Source: Falsirhodobacter sp. alg1 (GTDB lineage: Bacteria > Pseudomonadota > Alphaproteobacteria > Rhodobacterales > Rhodobacteraceae). Taken from it: 64,000 nt of DNA. Below are positions 34,163 through 43,473 of this stretch, in pieces (within the stretch, counting starts at the first letter, position 1; each line of letters opens with the position of its first letter). The stretch is from the NCBI RefSeq assembly GCF_000739715.2, contig NZ_BBJC02000001.1, positions 342,737 through 406,736 of the forward strand, in the 5' to 3' direction. The notes beneath the pieces were generated by a model. That model worked only from the letters and a program-made list of their open reading frames with translations. It searched no databases and was not told where the DNA came from. Position numbers and translations under genes: made by a program.

Positions 34163-35599
34163 ATGGCCACGCAACGCATGCTTAAATTTGTCAACACCCG
34201 CCGCGAGATGCCTGAAAAGCGTCTGGCCGATGCCCGCGCGCAGGATTTTGACGAGATTTACCGCGAATTTGCCGAGGCCAAGGCCGCCGAGCAGGCAGGC
34301 CGCTGCAGCCAGTGCGGTGTGCCTTATTGCCAATCGCACTGCCCGCTGCACAACAACATCCCGGACTGGTTGCGGATGACGGCGGAGGGCCGTCTGGAAG
34401 AGGCATATGCCATCAGCCAAGCCACCAATACCTTCCCCGAGATCTGTGGCCGTATCTGCCCGCAGGACCGCCTGTGCGAAGGAAACTGCGTGATCGAGAA
34501 ATCGGGCCACGGCACTGTAACCATCGGCGCGGTGGAGAAATACATCACCGACACCGCGTGGGAGCGGGGCTGGGTCGTTCCCGGCACCCCCATTTCCGAA
34601 CGTGCTGAATCCGTTGGCATCATCGGCGGTGGGCCGGGCGGACTTGCGGCGGCGGATGTGCTGCGTCGTCAGGGTATCCAGGTCACCGTCTATGATCGTC
34701 ATGATCGTGCGGGCGGCCTGCTGACCTACGGGATCCCCGGCTTCAAGCTGGAAAAGCATATCGTCATGCGTCGCGTAAAGCAGCTGGAAGAGGCCGGCGT
34801 GCAATTCGTGCTGAACTGCAATGTGGGCACCGATATCAGCTTTGACGCCATTCGCGGGCAGCATGATGCCGTTCTGATCGCGACGGGCGTCTACAAGGCG
34901 CGTGAGCTTACGGGGCCGGGTGCCGGAACGCCGGGTCTGGTGCCGGCGCTGGCCTATCTGACTGCCTCGAACCGGCAGAGCTTTGGCGATGATGTGCCGG
35001 AGTTCGACAGTGGAGAGCTGAACGCAGCAGGCAAGCGCGTCGTTGTCATCGGTGGCGGTGATACCGCGATGGACTGCGTGCGGACCGCGATCCGTCAGGG
35101 AGCCACGTCGGTCAAATGTCTGTACCGTCGGGATCGGGCGAACATGCCCGGCAGCCAGCGCGAAACCCAGAATGCAGAAGAAGAAGGTGTGGAATTCGTG
35201 TGGCTGACCGCGCCGCGCGGGTTTACCGGCACCGATCATGTCGAGGGTGTGATGGTGCAGACCATGCGCCTCGGCCCGCCCGATGTATCCGGCCGTCAGG
35301 CCCCCGAGGTGATCGAGGGCGGGGATTACGTCGAGCCTGCCGATCTGGTCATCACCGCCCTAGGGTTCGAGCCCGAGGATCTGCCCGAGCAGTGGAATGC
35401 CGCCGATCTGGCCACCACCCGCTGGGGGACGGTCAAGGCCGATTTCCGGAGCCATGCCACCAATATCCCGGGTGTTTATGCCGTGGGTGATATCGTGCGC
35501 GGTGCCTCGCTGGTGGTATGGGCCATCCGGGATGGACGCGAGGCTGCGGCCTCGATCCTCGACTATCTGGTAGCGCCTGCGGCGGTGGCTGCGGAATGA
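34163..35599 (+). CDS. gltD: Glutamate synthase small subunit (NADPH, beta)
   Basis: A 478-residue GltD. The N-terminal iron-sulfur part has two four-cysteine clusters (CSQCGVPYCQSHCPL and CGRICPQDRLCEGNC). The FAD loop VGIIGGGPGGLAAADVL and the NADPH loop VVVIGGGDTAMDCVRTAI follow, then the C-terminal YAVGDIVRGASLVVWAI. It passes electrons from NADPH to GltB for glutamate synthesis from glutamine and 2-oxoglutarate. The order is gltD first, then gltB, with two small ORFs in between. The stop overlaps the next gene as ATGA. Confidence 0.94.
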   Translation: MATQRMLKFVNTRREMPEKRLADARAQDFDEIYREFAEAKAAEQAGRCSQCGVPYCQSHCPLHNNIPDWLRMTAEGRLEEAYAISQATNTFPEICGRICPQDRLCEGNCVIEKSGHGTVTIGAVEKYITDTAWERGWVVPGTPISERAESVGIIGGGPGGLAAADVLRRQGIQVTVYDRHDRAGGLLTYGIPGFKLEKHIVMRRVKQLEEAGVQFVLNCNVGTDISFDAIRGQHDAVLIATGVYKARELTGPGAGTPGLVPALAYLTASNRQSFGDDVPEFDSGELNAAGKRVVVIGGGDTAMDCVRTAIRQGATSVKCLYRRDRANMPGSQRETQNAEEEGVEFVWLTAPRGFTGTDHVEGVMVQTMRLGPPDVSGRQAPEVIEGGDYVEPADLVITALGFEPEDLPEQWNAADLATTRWGTVKADFRSHATNIPGVYAVGDIVRGASLVVWAIRDGREAAASILDYLVAPAAVAAE

Positions 35600-36285
35600 T
35601 CCGACTGGCATGTATCATTGCCCTGCTGCCTGTGGCAGCAGCGGCAGGGTCCTTCCAGCCGCCGGCCGGCTGTACCACCAAGATGACGGTGCAGTACAAG
35701 CAGTGCCGCGTTTCCAACTACTATGTCTGTACCCAGGATGCGCCGGGGGACATGTGGCGTTCGGATTCGGACCAGCAAGGCCCGTTCTTTCTATCGCGCA
35801 CCAATTCCGAAGGGGAGTGGATGGAAAGCTATGACGGCAATGACAGCGGGGCAGAGCGGCTGGATCAGGTGAATGACGCAGGCTCCATCAGCAATCTGAT
35901 GGCGACCGGAACCGACAGTTATGATTTCTGGCAGCGTCGCAGCAATGGCAGCCGTACCCACACTGTCGGGCGGGATAGCCTGACCGGCCAGACCGAGGTC
36001 ATTGACGGACAGTCCCTGGCGCAGACCAAATACCGCCTGACCGAAACCGACGAGGCTGGCAACATCCTGCGCGAATCCCGCGGGAACGAGTTCATCAGCC
36101 AAGAACTCGGCACGTTCTTTTCCGGCTCTTCGGAGCATCGGTTCAACGAAGGGGAATGGGTGGCCTCGAATGACCGCCCGATGTCCTTTGCGTTTCCCGG
36201 AGAGGACGGGTTCGAGGCAGGCCAGCCTATTTTTGATTGCGACGAGGTCCTTTCGGGCCTGCCGACCGGGGGATCGCACGGATGA
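35596..36285 (+). CDS. Secreted protein of unknown function inside the glt operon
   Basis: A 229-residue protein that I do not recognise. Residues 1-18 (MIRLACIIALLPVAAAAG) form a short signal peptide, so it should be periplasmic. The mature part has a CTTKMTVQYKQC..YYVC cysteine group at residues 28-48, an acidic body without membrane segments and a late FDCDEVL cysteine. The four or five cysteines suggest disulfides. It overlaps gltD by 4 bases upstream and a 29-codon ORF by 4 bases downstream, so it is translated as part of the gltD-gltB message although export and ammonium assimilation have no obvious link. Base composition matches its neighbours. Confidence 0.7.
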   Translation: MIRLACIIALLPVAAAAGSFQPPAGCTTKMTVQYKQCRVSNYYVCTQDAPGDMWRSDSDQQGPFFLSRTNSEGEWMESYDGNDSGAERLDQVNDAGSISNLMATGTDSYDFWQRRSNGSRTHTVGRDSLTGQTEVIDGQSLAQTKYRLTETDEAGNILRESRGNEFISQELGTFFSGSSEHRFNEGEWVASNDRPMSFAFPGEDGFEAGQPIFDCDEVLSGLPTGGSHG

Positions 36286-36371
36286 TTGCCAGAATGAACC
36301 GAACATCCAGACTGCAAACCGCTAACGACCAATATTTCGCCCGCAAGGCCGCCAACCGCAAGGAGAGCTGA
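36282..36371 (+). CDS. 29-codon small ORF just before gltB
   Basis: ATG at 36282 overlaps the stop of the preceding gene (ATGA), and its own TGA (36369-36371) ends one base before the gltB start. It reads MIARMNRTSRLQTAND then QYFARKAANRKES, a strongly basic peptide. Its last codons contain the AGGAG that serves gltB. The fit between both neighbours suggests either a real small protein or a translational coupler. Without conservation data I cannot choose. Confidence 0.4.
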   Translation: MIARMNRTSRLQTANDQYFARKAANRKES

Positions 36372-36372
36372 G

Positions 36373-39300
36373 ATGACCATCTATGATGACGCCTGGGTGA
36401 AGGCCGAAGAAGCCAAACGTGCGTATATGGCCGAACACGGCATGTTCCGCATGGATGACGAGAAATCCTCCTGCGGGGTTGGCCTTGTCGTGGCGATGGA
36501 CGGCCAGCCGCAACGCCGTGTCGTGCAAGCCGGGATCGATGCGCTGAAGGCGATCTGGCACCGCGGTGCCGTGGATGCCGACGGCAAGACAGGTGATGGC
36601 GCGGGTATCCACGTCCAGATCCCGGTCCCCTTCTTCTATGACCAGGTTCGCCGGACGGGCCATGAGCCGGACACGTCCAAGCAGATTGCCGTTGGCCAGA
36701 TCTTTCTGCCGCGCACCGATTTTGCGGCGCAGGAACGCTGCCGTACGATCGTGGAGTCCGAAGTTCTGCGGATGGGTCACTACATCTATGGCTGGCGCCA
36801 TGTGCCCGTCGATGTGTCGGTCATGGGCGACAAGGCAAATGCGACCCGCCCCGAGATTGAACAGATCCTGATCCGCTGCGACAAGGATATCGATGAGGAA
36901 CAGTTCGAGCGTGAGCTGTACATCATCCGTCGCCGGATCGAAAAGGCGGCGCTCGAGGCGAACATCACCAGCCTGTACCTGTGCTCGCTGTCCTGCCGGT
37001 CGATCATCTACAAGGGCATGATGCTGGCCGAACAGGTTGCGGTCTTCTACCCCGACCTGATGGACGAGCGTTTTGAAAGCGCATTCGCCATCTATCACCA
37101 GCGCTATTCGACCAATACCTTCCCGCAATGGGCGCTGGCCCAACCCTTCCGCATGCTGGCCCACAACGGTGAGATCAATACGCTGAAGGGCAACGTCAAC
37201 TGGATGAAAAGCCATGAGATCCGGATGTCGGCAACGACGTTCGGGGACGCGGCCGGCGATATCAAACCGATCATTCCGGCGGGGATCTCGGATTCCGGTG
37301 CGCTGGATGCCGTGTTCGAGGTACTGGTGCGCGGCGGGCGCAGCGCGCCCATGACCAAGACGATGCTGGTGCCCGAGGCATGGTCGAAACAGACCGGAGA
37401 AATGCCCAAGGCATGGGCCGACATGTATGCCTATTGCAACGCCGTGATGGAGCCGTGGGACGGCCCCGCCGCACTGGCGATGACGGATGGCCGCTGGGTC
37501 TGTGGCGGTCTGGACCGGAACGGCCTGCGTCCGATGCGCTATGTCGTGACAGGGGACGGGCTGCTGATTGCCGGGTCTGAGGCGGGCATGGTTTCGGTCG
37601 ATGAGGCGCAGATCCGTGAAAAAGGCGCGCTGGGGCCGGGTCAGATGATCGCGGTGGATATGCTGGAAGGCAAACTCTATCACGATACCGAGCTGAAGGA
37701 TAAGCTGGCCGCCGAACGTCCGTTCGGCGACTGGATCGAGCGTGTCGTGGATCTGAACGTGCTGCTGCGCGATGTGCCCGAGGCGACGCGCTTTCAGGGG
37801 GCAGAGCTGCGCCAGCGCCAGATGGCCGCCGGATATTCGCTGGAAGAGCTGGAGCAGGTTCTGGCGCCGATGGCCGAGGACGGCAAGGAAATGATCGCCT
37901 CGATGGGCGATGATACCCCCGCGGCCGTTCTGTCGTCCGTCTATCGCCCGCTGTCGCATTTCTTCCGTCAGGCGTTCAGCCAGGTGACCAACCCGCCCAT
38001 CGACAGCCTTCGCGAAGCGCGGGTGATGAGCCTCAAGACCCGTTTCGGGAACCTGAAGAACGTGCTGGACGAGAATTCGGGCCAGACCGAAATTCTGGTT
38101 CTGGAAAGCCCGTTCATCGCCAACTCCGAATTCGATGTGATGCTGGGGCAGTTCGGCGATCAGGTTGCCCAGATCGACTGTACGTTCCCGGTGGGCAGCG
38201 ACATGACCGAAGCCCTGACGCGCATTCGCGCCGAGGCCGAGGATGCTGTGCGTTCGGGGGCAAGCCACATCGTGCTGACCGATGAACCGCAAAGCGAGAC
38301 CCGGCTGCCCTTGCCGATGATCCTTGCGACCAGCGCCGTGCATTCGTGGCTGACGCGCAAGGGACTGCGGACCTTCTGTTCGGTGAACGTGCGTTCGGCG
38401 GAATGTATCGATCCGCATTATTTCGCGGTATTGATCGGCTGTGGTGCCACGACGGTGAACCCCTATCTGGCGCAGGACAGCATTGCCGACCGGATCGAGC
38501 GGGGGCTGATTGACGGCACGCTGACCGATGCGATGCGTCGTTATCGCGATGCCATCAATGCGGGCCTGCTGAAGATCATGGCGAAGATGGGCATTTCGGT
38601 CATCTCCTCCTATCGTGGTGGTCTGAATTTCGAAGCGGTGGGGCTGAGCCGCGCCATGGTTGCGGAATATTTCCCCGGCATGCACAGCCGCATCTCCGGC
38701 ATCGGTCTGCACGGCCTTCAGCGCAAGGTCGAAGAGGTGCATGCCCGTGGCTGGCTGGGCCGGATGGACGTGTTGCCGATCGGCGGTTTCTACAAGGCGC
38801 GCCGCTCGGGCGAAAAGCACGCATGGGAAGCGCAGACGATGCACATGCTGCAGGCCGCCTGCGACCGTGCCAGCTATGACATCTGGAAGCAGTATTCGGC
38901 GGCCTTGCGTGCCAATCCGCCGATCCACCTGCGCGACCTGCTGGACATCAAGCCTCTGGGCAAACCGGTCCCGATCGAGGAGGTGGAAAGCATCACCTCC
39001 ATCCGCAAGCGTTTCGTGACGCCCGGTATGTCGCTCGGGGCCTTGGGGCCGGAAGCACATAAGACGCTGAACATCGCGATGAACCGGATCGGTGCCAAAT
39101 CCGATTCCGGCGAGGGCGGCGAACTGCCGGAGCATTTCGTTCCGGATGAAAATGGCGACAACCCGTCGGCCAAGATCAAGCAGGTGGCGTCGGGTCGTTT
39201 CGGCGTGACGGCGGAATACTTGAATGCCTGCGAAGAGCTGGAGATCAAGGTTGCCCAGGGGGCCAAACCGGGTGAAGGTGGCCAGCTTCCGGGCATGAAG

Positions 39301-40902
39301 GTGACCGAGCTGATCGCGCGTCTGCGCCACGCCACGAAAGGCGTGACGCTGATCTCGCCCCCGCCGCACCACGATATCTACAGCATCGAGGATCTGGCCC
39401 AGCTGATCTACGATCTGAAGCAGATCAACCCGCGTGCCAAGGTTACGGTAAAGCTGGTATCCTCTTCGGGTGTGGGGACGATTGCGGCCGGTGTGGCCAA
39501 GGCGAAGGCCGATATCATCCTGATTTCGGGGCATAACGGTGGAACGGGTGCATCGCCCGGCACGTCGATCAAATATGCGGGTCTGCCATGGGAGATGGGC
39601 CTGACCGAGGCGCATCAGGTTCTGTCGATGAACAACCTGCGCGAGCGTGTGACCCTGCGCACCGACGGCGGCCTGAAAACCGGCCGTGATGTGGTGATGG
39701 CTGCAATGATGGGGGCCGAGGAGTACGGGATCGGTACCGCTGCCCTGATCGCGATGGGTTGCATCATGGTACGCCAGTGCCAGTCGAACACCTGCCCGGT
39801 GGGCGTCTGTACACAGGATGAGGCGCTGCGGAAGAAGTTCACGGGGACGGCGGACAAGGTCGTCAACCTGATCACCTTCTACGCGCAGGAGGTTCGGGAA
39901 ATCCTGGCTTCCATCGGCGCCCGTTCGATGGACGAGGTGATTGGCCGCGCGGATCTGCTGTCGCAGGTCAGCCGTGGTTCGGCGCATCTTGACGATCTGG
40001 ACCTGAATCCGCTGCTGATCACCGTGGATGGGGCCAGCCGGATCACCTACGACCGGTCCAAGCCGCGCAACCACGTGATGGATACGCTGGATGCCGATGT
40101 GATCAAGGACGGGGCCCGCTTCTTCGAGGAAGGGGAGAAGATGCAGCTCTCCTACGCGGTGCGGAATACGTTGCGGACCATCGGTACGCGTGCGTCCAGC
40201 CACATCGTGAAGAAGTTCGGGATGCGGAACGCCTTGCAGGCGGACCATCTGTCGCTGAAGCTTTCGGGCAATGCCGGCCAGTCCCTCGGGGCCTTTGCCG
40301 TGCGCGGTCTGAAGATCGAGGTGCAGGGCGATGCCAACGATTATGTCGGCAAGGGCCTGTCGGGGGGCACGATCGTGGTGCGTCCGCAGATGGGAAGCCC
40401 GCTTGTTGCGGCGGACAACACGATCATCGGGAATACCGTCCTGTACGGTGCAACCGATGGGTATCTGTTTGCAGCAGGTCGTGCAGGTGAACGCTTTGCC
40501 GTTCGCAATTCGGGCGCCAAGGTGGTGATCGAGGGCTGTGGCACCAATGGTTGCGAATATATGACCGGCGGTGTCGCGGTGATCCTGGGTTCGATCGGGG
40601 CAAACTTCGGGGCGGGGATGACGGGCGGGATGGCCTATCTCTACGATCCGGACGGCGTGGCCGAGGATATGATGAACCTCGAGACGCTGGTGACCTGCGC
40701 CGTGACCCACCCGCATTGGGAGGCACAGCTGCGGGATCTGATCGAACGCCATGCAAAGGAAACGGGCAGCCAGAAGGCCCTCCGGATCCTGCGCCATTGG
40801 GAGGAAGAGCGTTCGAACTTCCTTCAGGCTTGTCCGATCGAGATGCTGAGCCATCTGCCGCATCCGCTTTCGGATGAGGCCCAGGCCGTACCTGCCGAAT
40901 GA
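36373..40902 (+). CDS. gltB: Glutamate synthase large subunit (NADPH, alpha)
   Basis: A 1509-residue GltB. The class-II glutamine amidotransferase domain occupies the first 420 residues, with the nucleophile cysteine at C34 in KSSCGVGLVV after a short propeptide-like stretch. The central and FMN-binding TIM-barrel domains follow, with ILISGHNGGTGASPG, and a 3Fe-4S cluster at CIMVRQCQSNTCPVGVCTQ. The C-terminal glycine-rich beta helix (GGTIVVRP, EGCGTNGCEYMTGGVAVILG) is complete. Ammonia released from glutamine is channelled to 2-oxoglutarate to give glutamate. AGGAG lies 9 bases upstream, inside the small ORF. Confidence 0.96.
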   Translation: MTIYDDAWVKAEEAKRAYMAEHGMFRMDDEKSSCGVGLVVAMDGQPQRRVVQAGIDALKAIWHRGAVDADGKTGDGAGIHVQIPVPFFYDQVRRTGHEPDTSKQIAVGQIFLPRTDFAAQERCRTIVESEVLRMGHYIYGWRHVPVDVSVMGDKANATRPEIEQILIRCDKDIDEEQFERELYIIRRRIEKAALEANITSLYLCSLSCRSIIYKGMMLAEQVAVFYPDLMDERFESAFAIYHQRYSTNTFPQWALAQPFRMLAHNGEINTLKGNVNWMKSHEIRMSATTFGDAAGDIKPIIPAGISDSGALDAVFEVLVRGGRSAPMTKTMLVPEAWSKQTGEMPKAWADMYAYCNAVMEPWDGPAALAMTDGRWVCGGLDRNGLRPMRYVVTGDGLLIAGSEAGMVSVDEAQIREKGALGPGQMIAVDMLEGKLYHDTELKDKLAAERPFGDWIERVVDLNVLLRDVPEATRFQGAELRQRQMAAGYSLEELEQVLAPMAEDGKEMIASMGDDTPAAVLSSVYRPLSHFFRQAFSQVTNPPIDSLREARVMSLKTRFGNLKNVLDENSGQTEILVLESPFIANSEFDVMLGQFGDQVAQIDCTFPVGSDMTEALTRIRAEAEDAVRSGASHIVLTDEPQSETRLPLPMILATSAVHSWLTRKGLRTFCSVNVRSAECIDPHYFAVLIGCGATTVNPYLAQDSIADRIERGLIDGTLTDAMRRYRDAINAGLLKIMAKMGISVISSYRGGLNFEAVGLSRAMVAEYFPGMHSRISGIGLHGLQRKVEEVHARGWLGRMDVLPIGGFYKARRSGEKHAWEAQTMHMLQAACDRASYDIWKQYSAALRANPPIHLRDLLDIKPLGKPVPIEEVESITSIRKRFVTPGMSLGALGPEAHKTLNIAMNRIGAKSDSGEGGELPEHFVPDENGDNPSAKIKQVASGRFGVTAEYLNACEELEIKVAQGAKPGEGGQLPGMKVTELIARLRHATKGVTLISPPPHHDIYSIEDLAQLIYDLKQINPRAKVTVKLVSSSGVGTIAAGVAKAKADIILISGHNGGTGASPGTSIKYAGLPWEMGLTEAHQVLSMNNLRERVTLRTDGGLKTGRDVVMAAMMGAEEYGIGTAALIAMGCIMVRQCQSNTCPVGVCTQDEALRKKFTGTADKVVNLITFYAQEVREILASIGARSMDEVIGRADLLSQVSRGSAHLDDLDLNPLLITVDGASRITYDRSKPRNHVMDTLDADVIKDGARFFEEGEKMQLSYAVRNTLRTIGTRASSHIVKKFGMRNALQADHLSLKLSGNAGQSLGAFAVRGLKIEVQGDANDYVGKGLSGGTIVVRPQMGSPLVAADNTIIGNTVLYGATDGYLFAAGRAGERFAVRNSGAKVVIEGCGTNGCEYMTGGVAVILGSIGANFGAGMTGGMAYLYDPDGVAEDMMNLETLVTCAVTHPHWEAQLRDLIERHAKETGSQKALRILRHWEEERSNFLQACPIEMLSHLPHPLSDEAQAVPAE

Positions 40903-40907
40903 TCCCG

Positions 40908-40936
40908 AAAGGCCCGCCATCAGGCGGGCCTTTTTC
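40908..40936 (+). terminator. Rho-independent terminator of the glt operon
   Basis: GGCCCGCC (40911-40918) pairs with GGCGGGCC (40923-40930), loop ATCA, with flanking AAA/TTT adding to the stem and TTTTTCG after it. It lies 6 bases past the gltB stop. Confidence 0.9.
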
Positions 40937-40972
40937 GTTGACCATCACATCCGCTTCGTGGCTAAAGGGCGA

Positions 40973-41704
40973 ATGGCAACATCCAAGCGTTCCAAATCAA
41001 AACCGGCCCCCCGCAAGGGGCCATTTCGTGCGGCAACGGCGTGGTTGCGTCGTGGCGGATTGAAGCGGATATCCCTGCTGGTTCTGGCCGGGGTTCTGGC
41101 TTTTGTTCTGCTGTTCCGTTTTGTTGCCCCGCCGACGACTCCCTATATCCTTGCCGAAAGCCGGCGGTTGGGCGGGGTGGACCGGACATGGGTGTCAATG
41201 GATCGGATTGCCCCCGTGATGGCACGATCAGCCGTTGCGGCCGAAGATGCGAACTTTTGCCGCCACTGGGGGTTCGACATGGCTGCGATCCGTAGCGCCA
41301 TCGGCGCGGGATCGTCGCGCGGGGCCTCGACCATCAGCCAGCAGGTGGTCAAGAACGTATACCTCTGGCAGGGCCGTAGCTGGCCGCGCAAAGCGCTGGA
41401 GGCCATTCTGACACCAATGATAGAGCTGACATGGTCCAAGCGGCGCATTCTGGAAATATACCTGAATGTGGCCGAATTCGACGAGGGCGTCTTTGGCGTG
41501 GAGGCTGCCGCGCGGCATTATTTCCGCGTGTCGGCGGCAGATCTGTCGGCCACGCAGGCGGCCCGGCTGGCCGCAGTGCTGCCCAACCCCAAGGGGCGCG
41601 ATGCCGCCCATCCCACGCCATTCGTGCAGCAACGCGCCAATGCGGCGCAATCGGGGGCGGCAACGATCCGCGCAGACGGCCGGGATGCCTGCTTTCGCGG
41701 CTGA
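40973..41704 (+). CDS. mtgA: Monofunctional biosynthetic peptidoglycan transglycosylase
   Basis: A 243-residue GT51 enzyme that polymerises lipid II. A basic N-terminus and one membrane anchor (ISLLVLAGVLAFVLLF, about 33-48) precede the catalytic domain. The active-site glutamate is E91 in AVAAEDANFCRHWGFD. GASTISQQVVKN, then KRRILEIYLNVAEFDEGVFGVEAAARHYF, are the other family motifs. There is no penicillin-binding domain, so it is the MtgA type. The ATG at 40973 fits the family. The longer frame upstream runs through the gltB terminator. Confidence 0.92.
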   Translation: MATSKRSKSKPAPRKGPFRAATAWLRRGGLKRISLLVLAGVLAFVLLFRFVAPPTTPYILAESRRLGGVDRTWVSMDRIAPVMARSAVAAEDANFCRHWGFDMAAIRSAIGAGSSRGASTISQQVVKNVYLWQGRSWPRKALEAILTPMIELTWSKRRILEIYLNVAEFDEGVFGVEAAARHYFRVSAADLSATQAARLAAVLPNPKGRDAAHPTPFVQQRANAAQSGAATIRADGRDACFRG

Positions 41705-41775
41705 GCGGCTTGCAAAACAAGGCGTGCGGGTTCATTCAGAGGGGCACTCTGAACCGCCCTTGGGACATATTATCA

Positions 41776-42435
41776 ATGAACCGCCTCTATCATTTCTCGC
41801 TCTCTCCGTTCTGCCGCAAGGTTCGCCTGACACTGGCCGAAAAAAAGGTCGAGGTGGAACTGGTCGAAGAGCGCTATTGGGAGCAAAGCCCCGAATTCCT
41901 GCGTCGCAATCCGGCAGGCAAGGTGCCGATCCTGCGCATCGACGGACGGATCATGACCGAAAGTCAGGCGATCTGCGAATGGCTGGAGGAAACGATTCCG
42001 CGGCCCGCGTTGATGCCCGCCGACCCGATGCAGCGCTATGAAGTGCGCCGGCTGTGCATGTGGTTCGACGACAAGTTCTATCACGAGGTGACATCGAAGC
42101 TGGTGTTCGAGCGGGTGAAGATCCGCGGGCAGGGGTATCCCGACAGCAAGGCGATCAAGTCGGGCTCCAGCCGGATCAAATATCACCTGGATTATATGGC
42201 GTGGCTGCTGGACCAGCGCAGCTGGCTGGCCGGAGACGAGATGACGCTGGCCGATTTTGCGGCGGCGGCTCATCTGTCATCGCTGGATTATGTGTCCGAT
42301 GTTGATTGGAACCGGCATGCCGTGGTCAAGGACTGGTATGCCAAGATCAAGTCGCGTCCGGCGTTCCGTACCATTCTGGCGGATCAGGTGCCCGGACATG
42401 CACCGGCGCATCACTACGCCGATCTGGATTTCTGA
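41776..42435 (+). CDS. Glutathione-S-transferase-fold protein, probably FzlA
   Basis: A 219-residue protein with a GST N-terminal thioredoxin-like domain (LYHFSLSPFCRKVRLTLAEK, NPAGKVPILRIDG, ESQAICEWLEE) and a C-terminal helical domain ending KIKSRPAFRTILADQVPGH and HHYADLDF. This pattern, including the W35 region VEERYWEQSPEF and the DVDWNRH segment, resembles FzlA, the GST-fold FtsZ-binding protein that curves FtsZ filaments and is needed for division in Caulobacter. An ordinary GST is the alternative. A search against characterised FzlA would decide. It sits after mtgA, another cell-wall gene, without a clear terminator. Confidence 0.7.
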   Translation: MNRLYHFSLSPFCRKVRLTLAEKKVEVELVEERYWEQSPEFLRRNPAGKVPILRIDGRIMTESQAICEWLEETIPRPALMPADPMQRYEVRRLCMWFDDKFYHEVTSKLVFERVKIRGQGYPDSKAIKSGSSRIKYHLDYMAWLLDQRSWLAGDEMTLADFAAAAHLSSLDYVSDVDWNRHAVVKDWYAKIKSRPAFRTILADQVPGHAPAHHYADLDF

Positions 42436-42467
42436 GGAAACGGGGGGCGCAGGGCCCCCCACCGCTA

Positions 42468-43337
42468 TCAGGCGCGAACCAGCGCCTCATAGGTCTTGGT
42501 GATGTCGCGGGTCAGCTGGCCAACCTCGAAATTGTAGTCACCGATCTGGCTGACGGGGGTGCATTCCGCCGCGGTGCCGGTCAGCCAGCATTCTTCGAAG
42601 CCTTCCAGTTCGTTTGCCTCGATATGGCGTTCATGCACGGTGATGCCGCGCTCTTTCAGGATCTGGATGACCGTCTGGCGCGTCAGACCGTTCAGGAAGC
42701 AGTCGGCTTTTGGCGTATGCACTTCGCCGTCCTTGACGAAGAACATGTTCGCGCCGGTCGCCTCTGCGACGTACCCGCGGTAATCGAACATCATCGCGTC
42801 GGAGAAGCCCTTGGCCTCTGCCTCATGCTTGGACATGGTGCAGATCATGTACAGGCCGGCTGCCTTCGCCTGGCTCGGGATCGTTTCAGGTGACGGGCGT
42901 TTCCATTTGGAGATACCCAGCTTTGCGCCCTTCATCTTGGCATCGCCGTAGTAGGCGCCCCATTCCCAACCGGCGATGACCATCTGGACTTTGTTGCGCG
43001 CGGCAGAGACACCCATGTCGGCCCCTGCGCCACGGAAGGCAACGGCGCGCACATAGGCGTCGGTCCAGCCGTTCGCCTTCAGCATCGCCGTTTTCGCCTC
43101 TTCGATCTGGTCGACGGTATAGGGGATGGGCATGTCCAGCAGCTCGCCCGATTTCAGCAGGCGGGCGGAATGCTCGCGGCTTTTGAAGATCTTGCCGTTA
43201 TAGCAACGCTCCCCCTCGAACACCGAAGATGCGTAGTGCAGGGCGTGCGTCAGGACGTGTACTTTTGCATCACGCCAGTCCACCAGCGTGCCATCCATCC
43301 AGATCTTGCCATCGCGGTCATCATAGGTAGCAATCAT
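42468..43337 (-). CDS. ilvE: Branched-chain amino acid aminotransferase
   Basis: A 289-residue fold-type IV aminotransferase that makes the last step of valine, leucine and isoleucine synthesis. Motifs are HALHYASSVFEGERCY (31-46), the PLP lysine K158 in ETIPSQAKAAG, GYVAEATGANMFFVKDG, NGLTRQTVI and WLTGTAAECTPVSQIG. The start is either 43337 (MIATYDD, AAGG 8 bases upstream) or 43343. It is transcribed toward the GST-fold gene and diverges from petP. Confidence 0.92.
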   Translation of the reverse strand: MIATYDDRDGKIWMDGTLVDWRDAKVHVLTHALHYASSVFEGERCYNGKIFKSREHSARLLKSGELLDMPIPYTVDQIEEAKTAMLKANGWTDAYVRAVAFRGAGADMGVSAARNKVQMVIAGWEWGAYYGDAKMKGAKLGISKWKRPSPETIPSQAKAAGLYMICTMSKHEAEAKGFSDAMMFDYRGYVAEATGANMFFVKDGEVHTPKADCFLNGLTRQTVIQILKERGITVHERHIEANELEGFEECWLTGTAAECTPVSQIGDYNFEVGQLTRDITKTYEALVRA

Positions 43338-43473
43338 GCTCATCACCTTCGTTTCGTAAAATCTGCCGTTGGGGACACAAAGTTGCGTCAAACATGGCAT
43401 CTCGCTAATGCTCTGCTCTTGGAATGTCAACGTCTCTGACGTAAAACGTGAAGAGGGAACAGGGAGGACATGA

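Noticed and set aside
36322..40920. 1532-codon open frame on the minus strand opposite gltB
   Set aside because: It is an antisense shadow produced by GC-rich codons. It shows no family motifs, is rich in His, Arg and Gln as such shadows are, and gltB is complete on the other strand.
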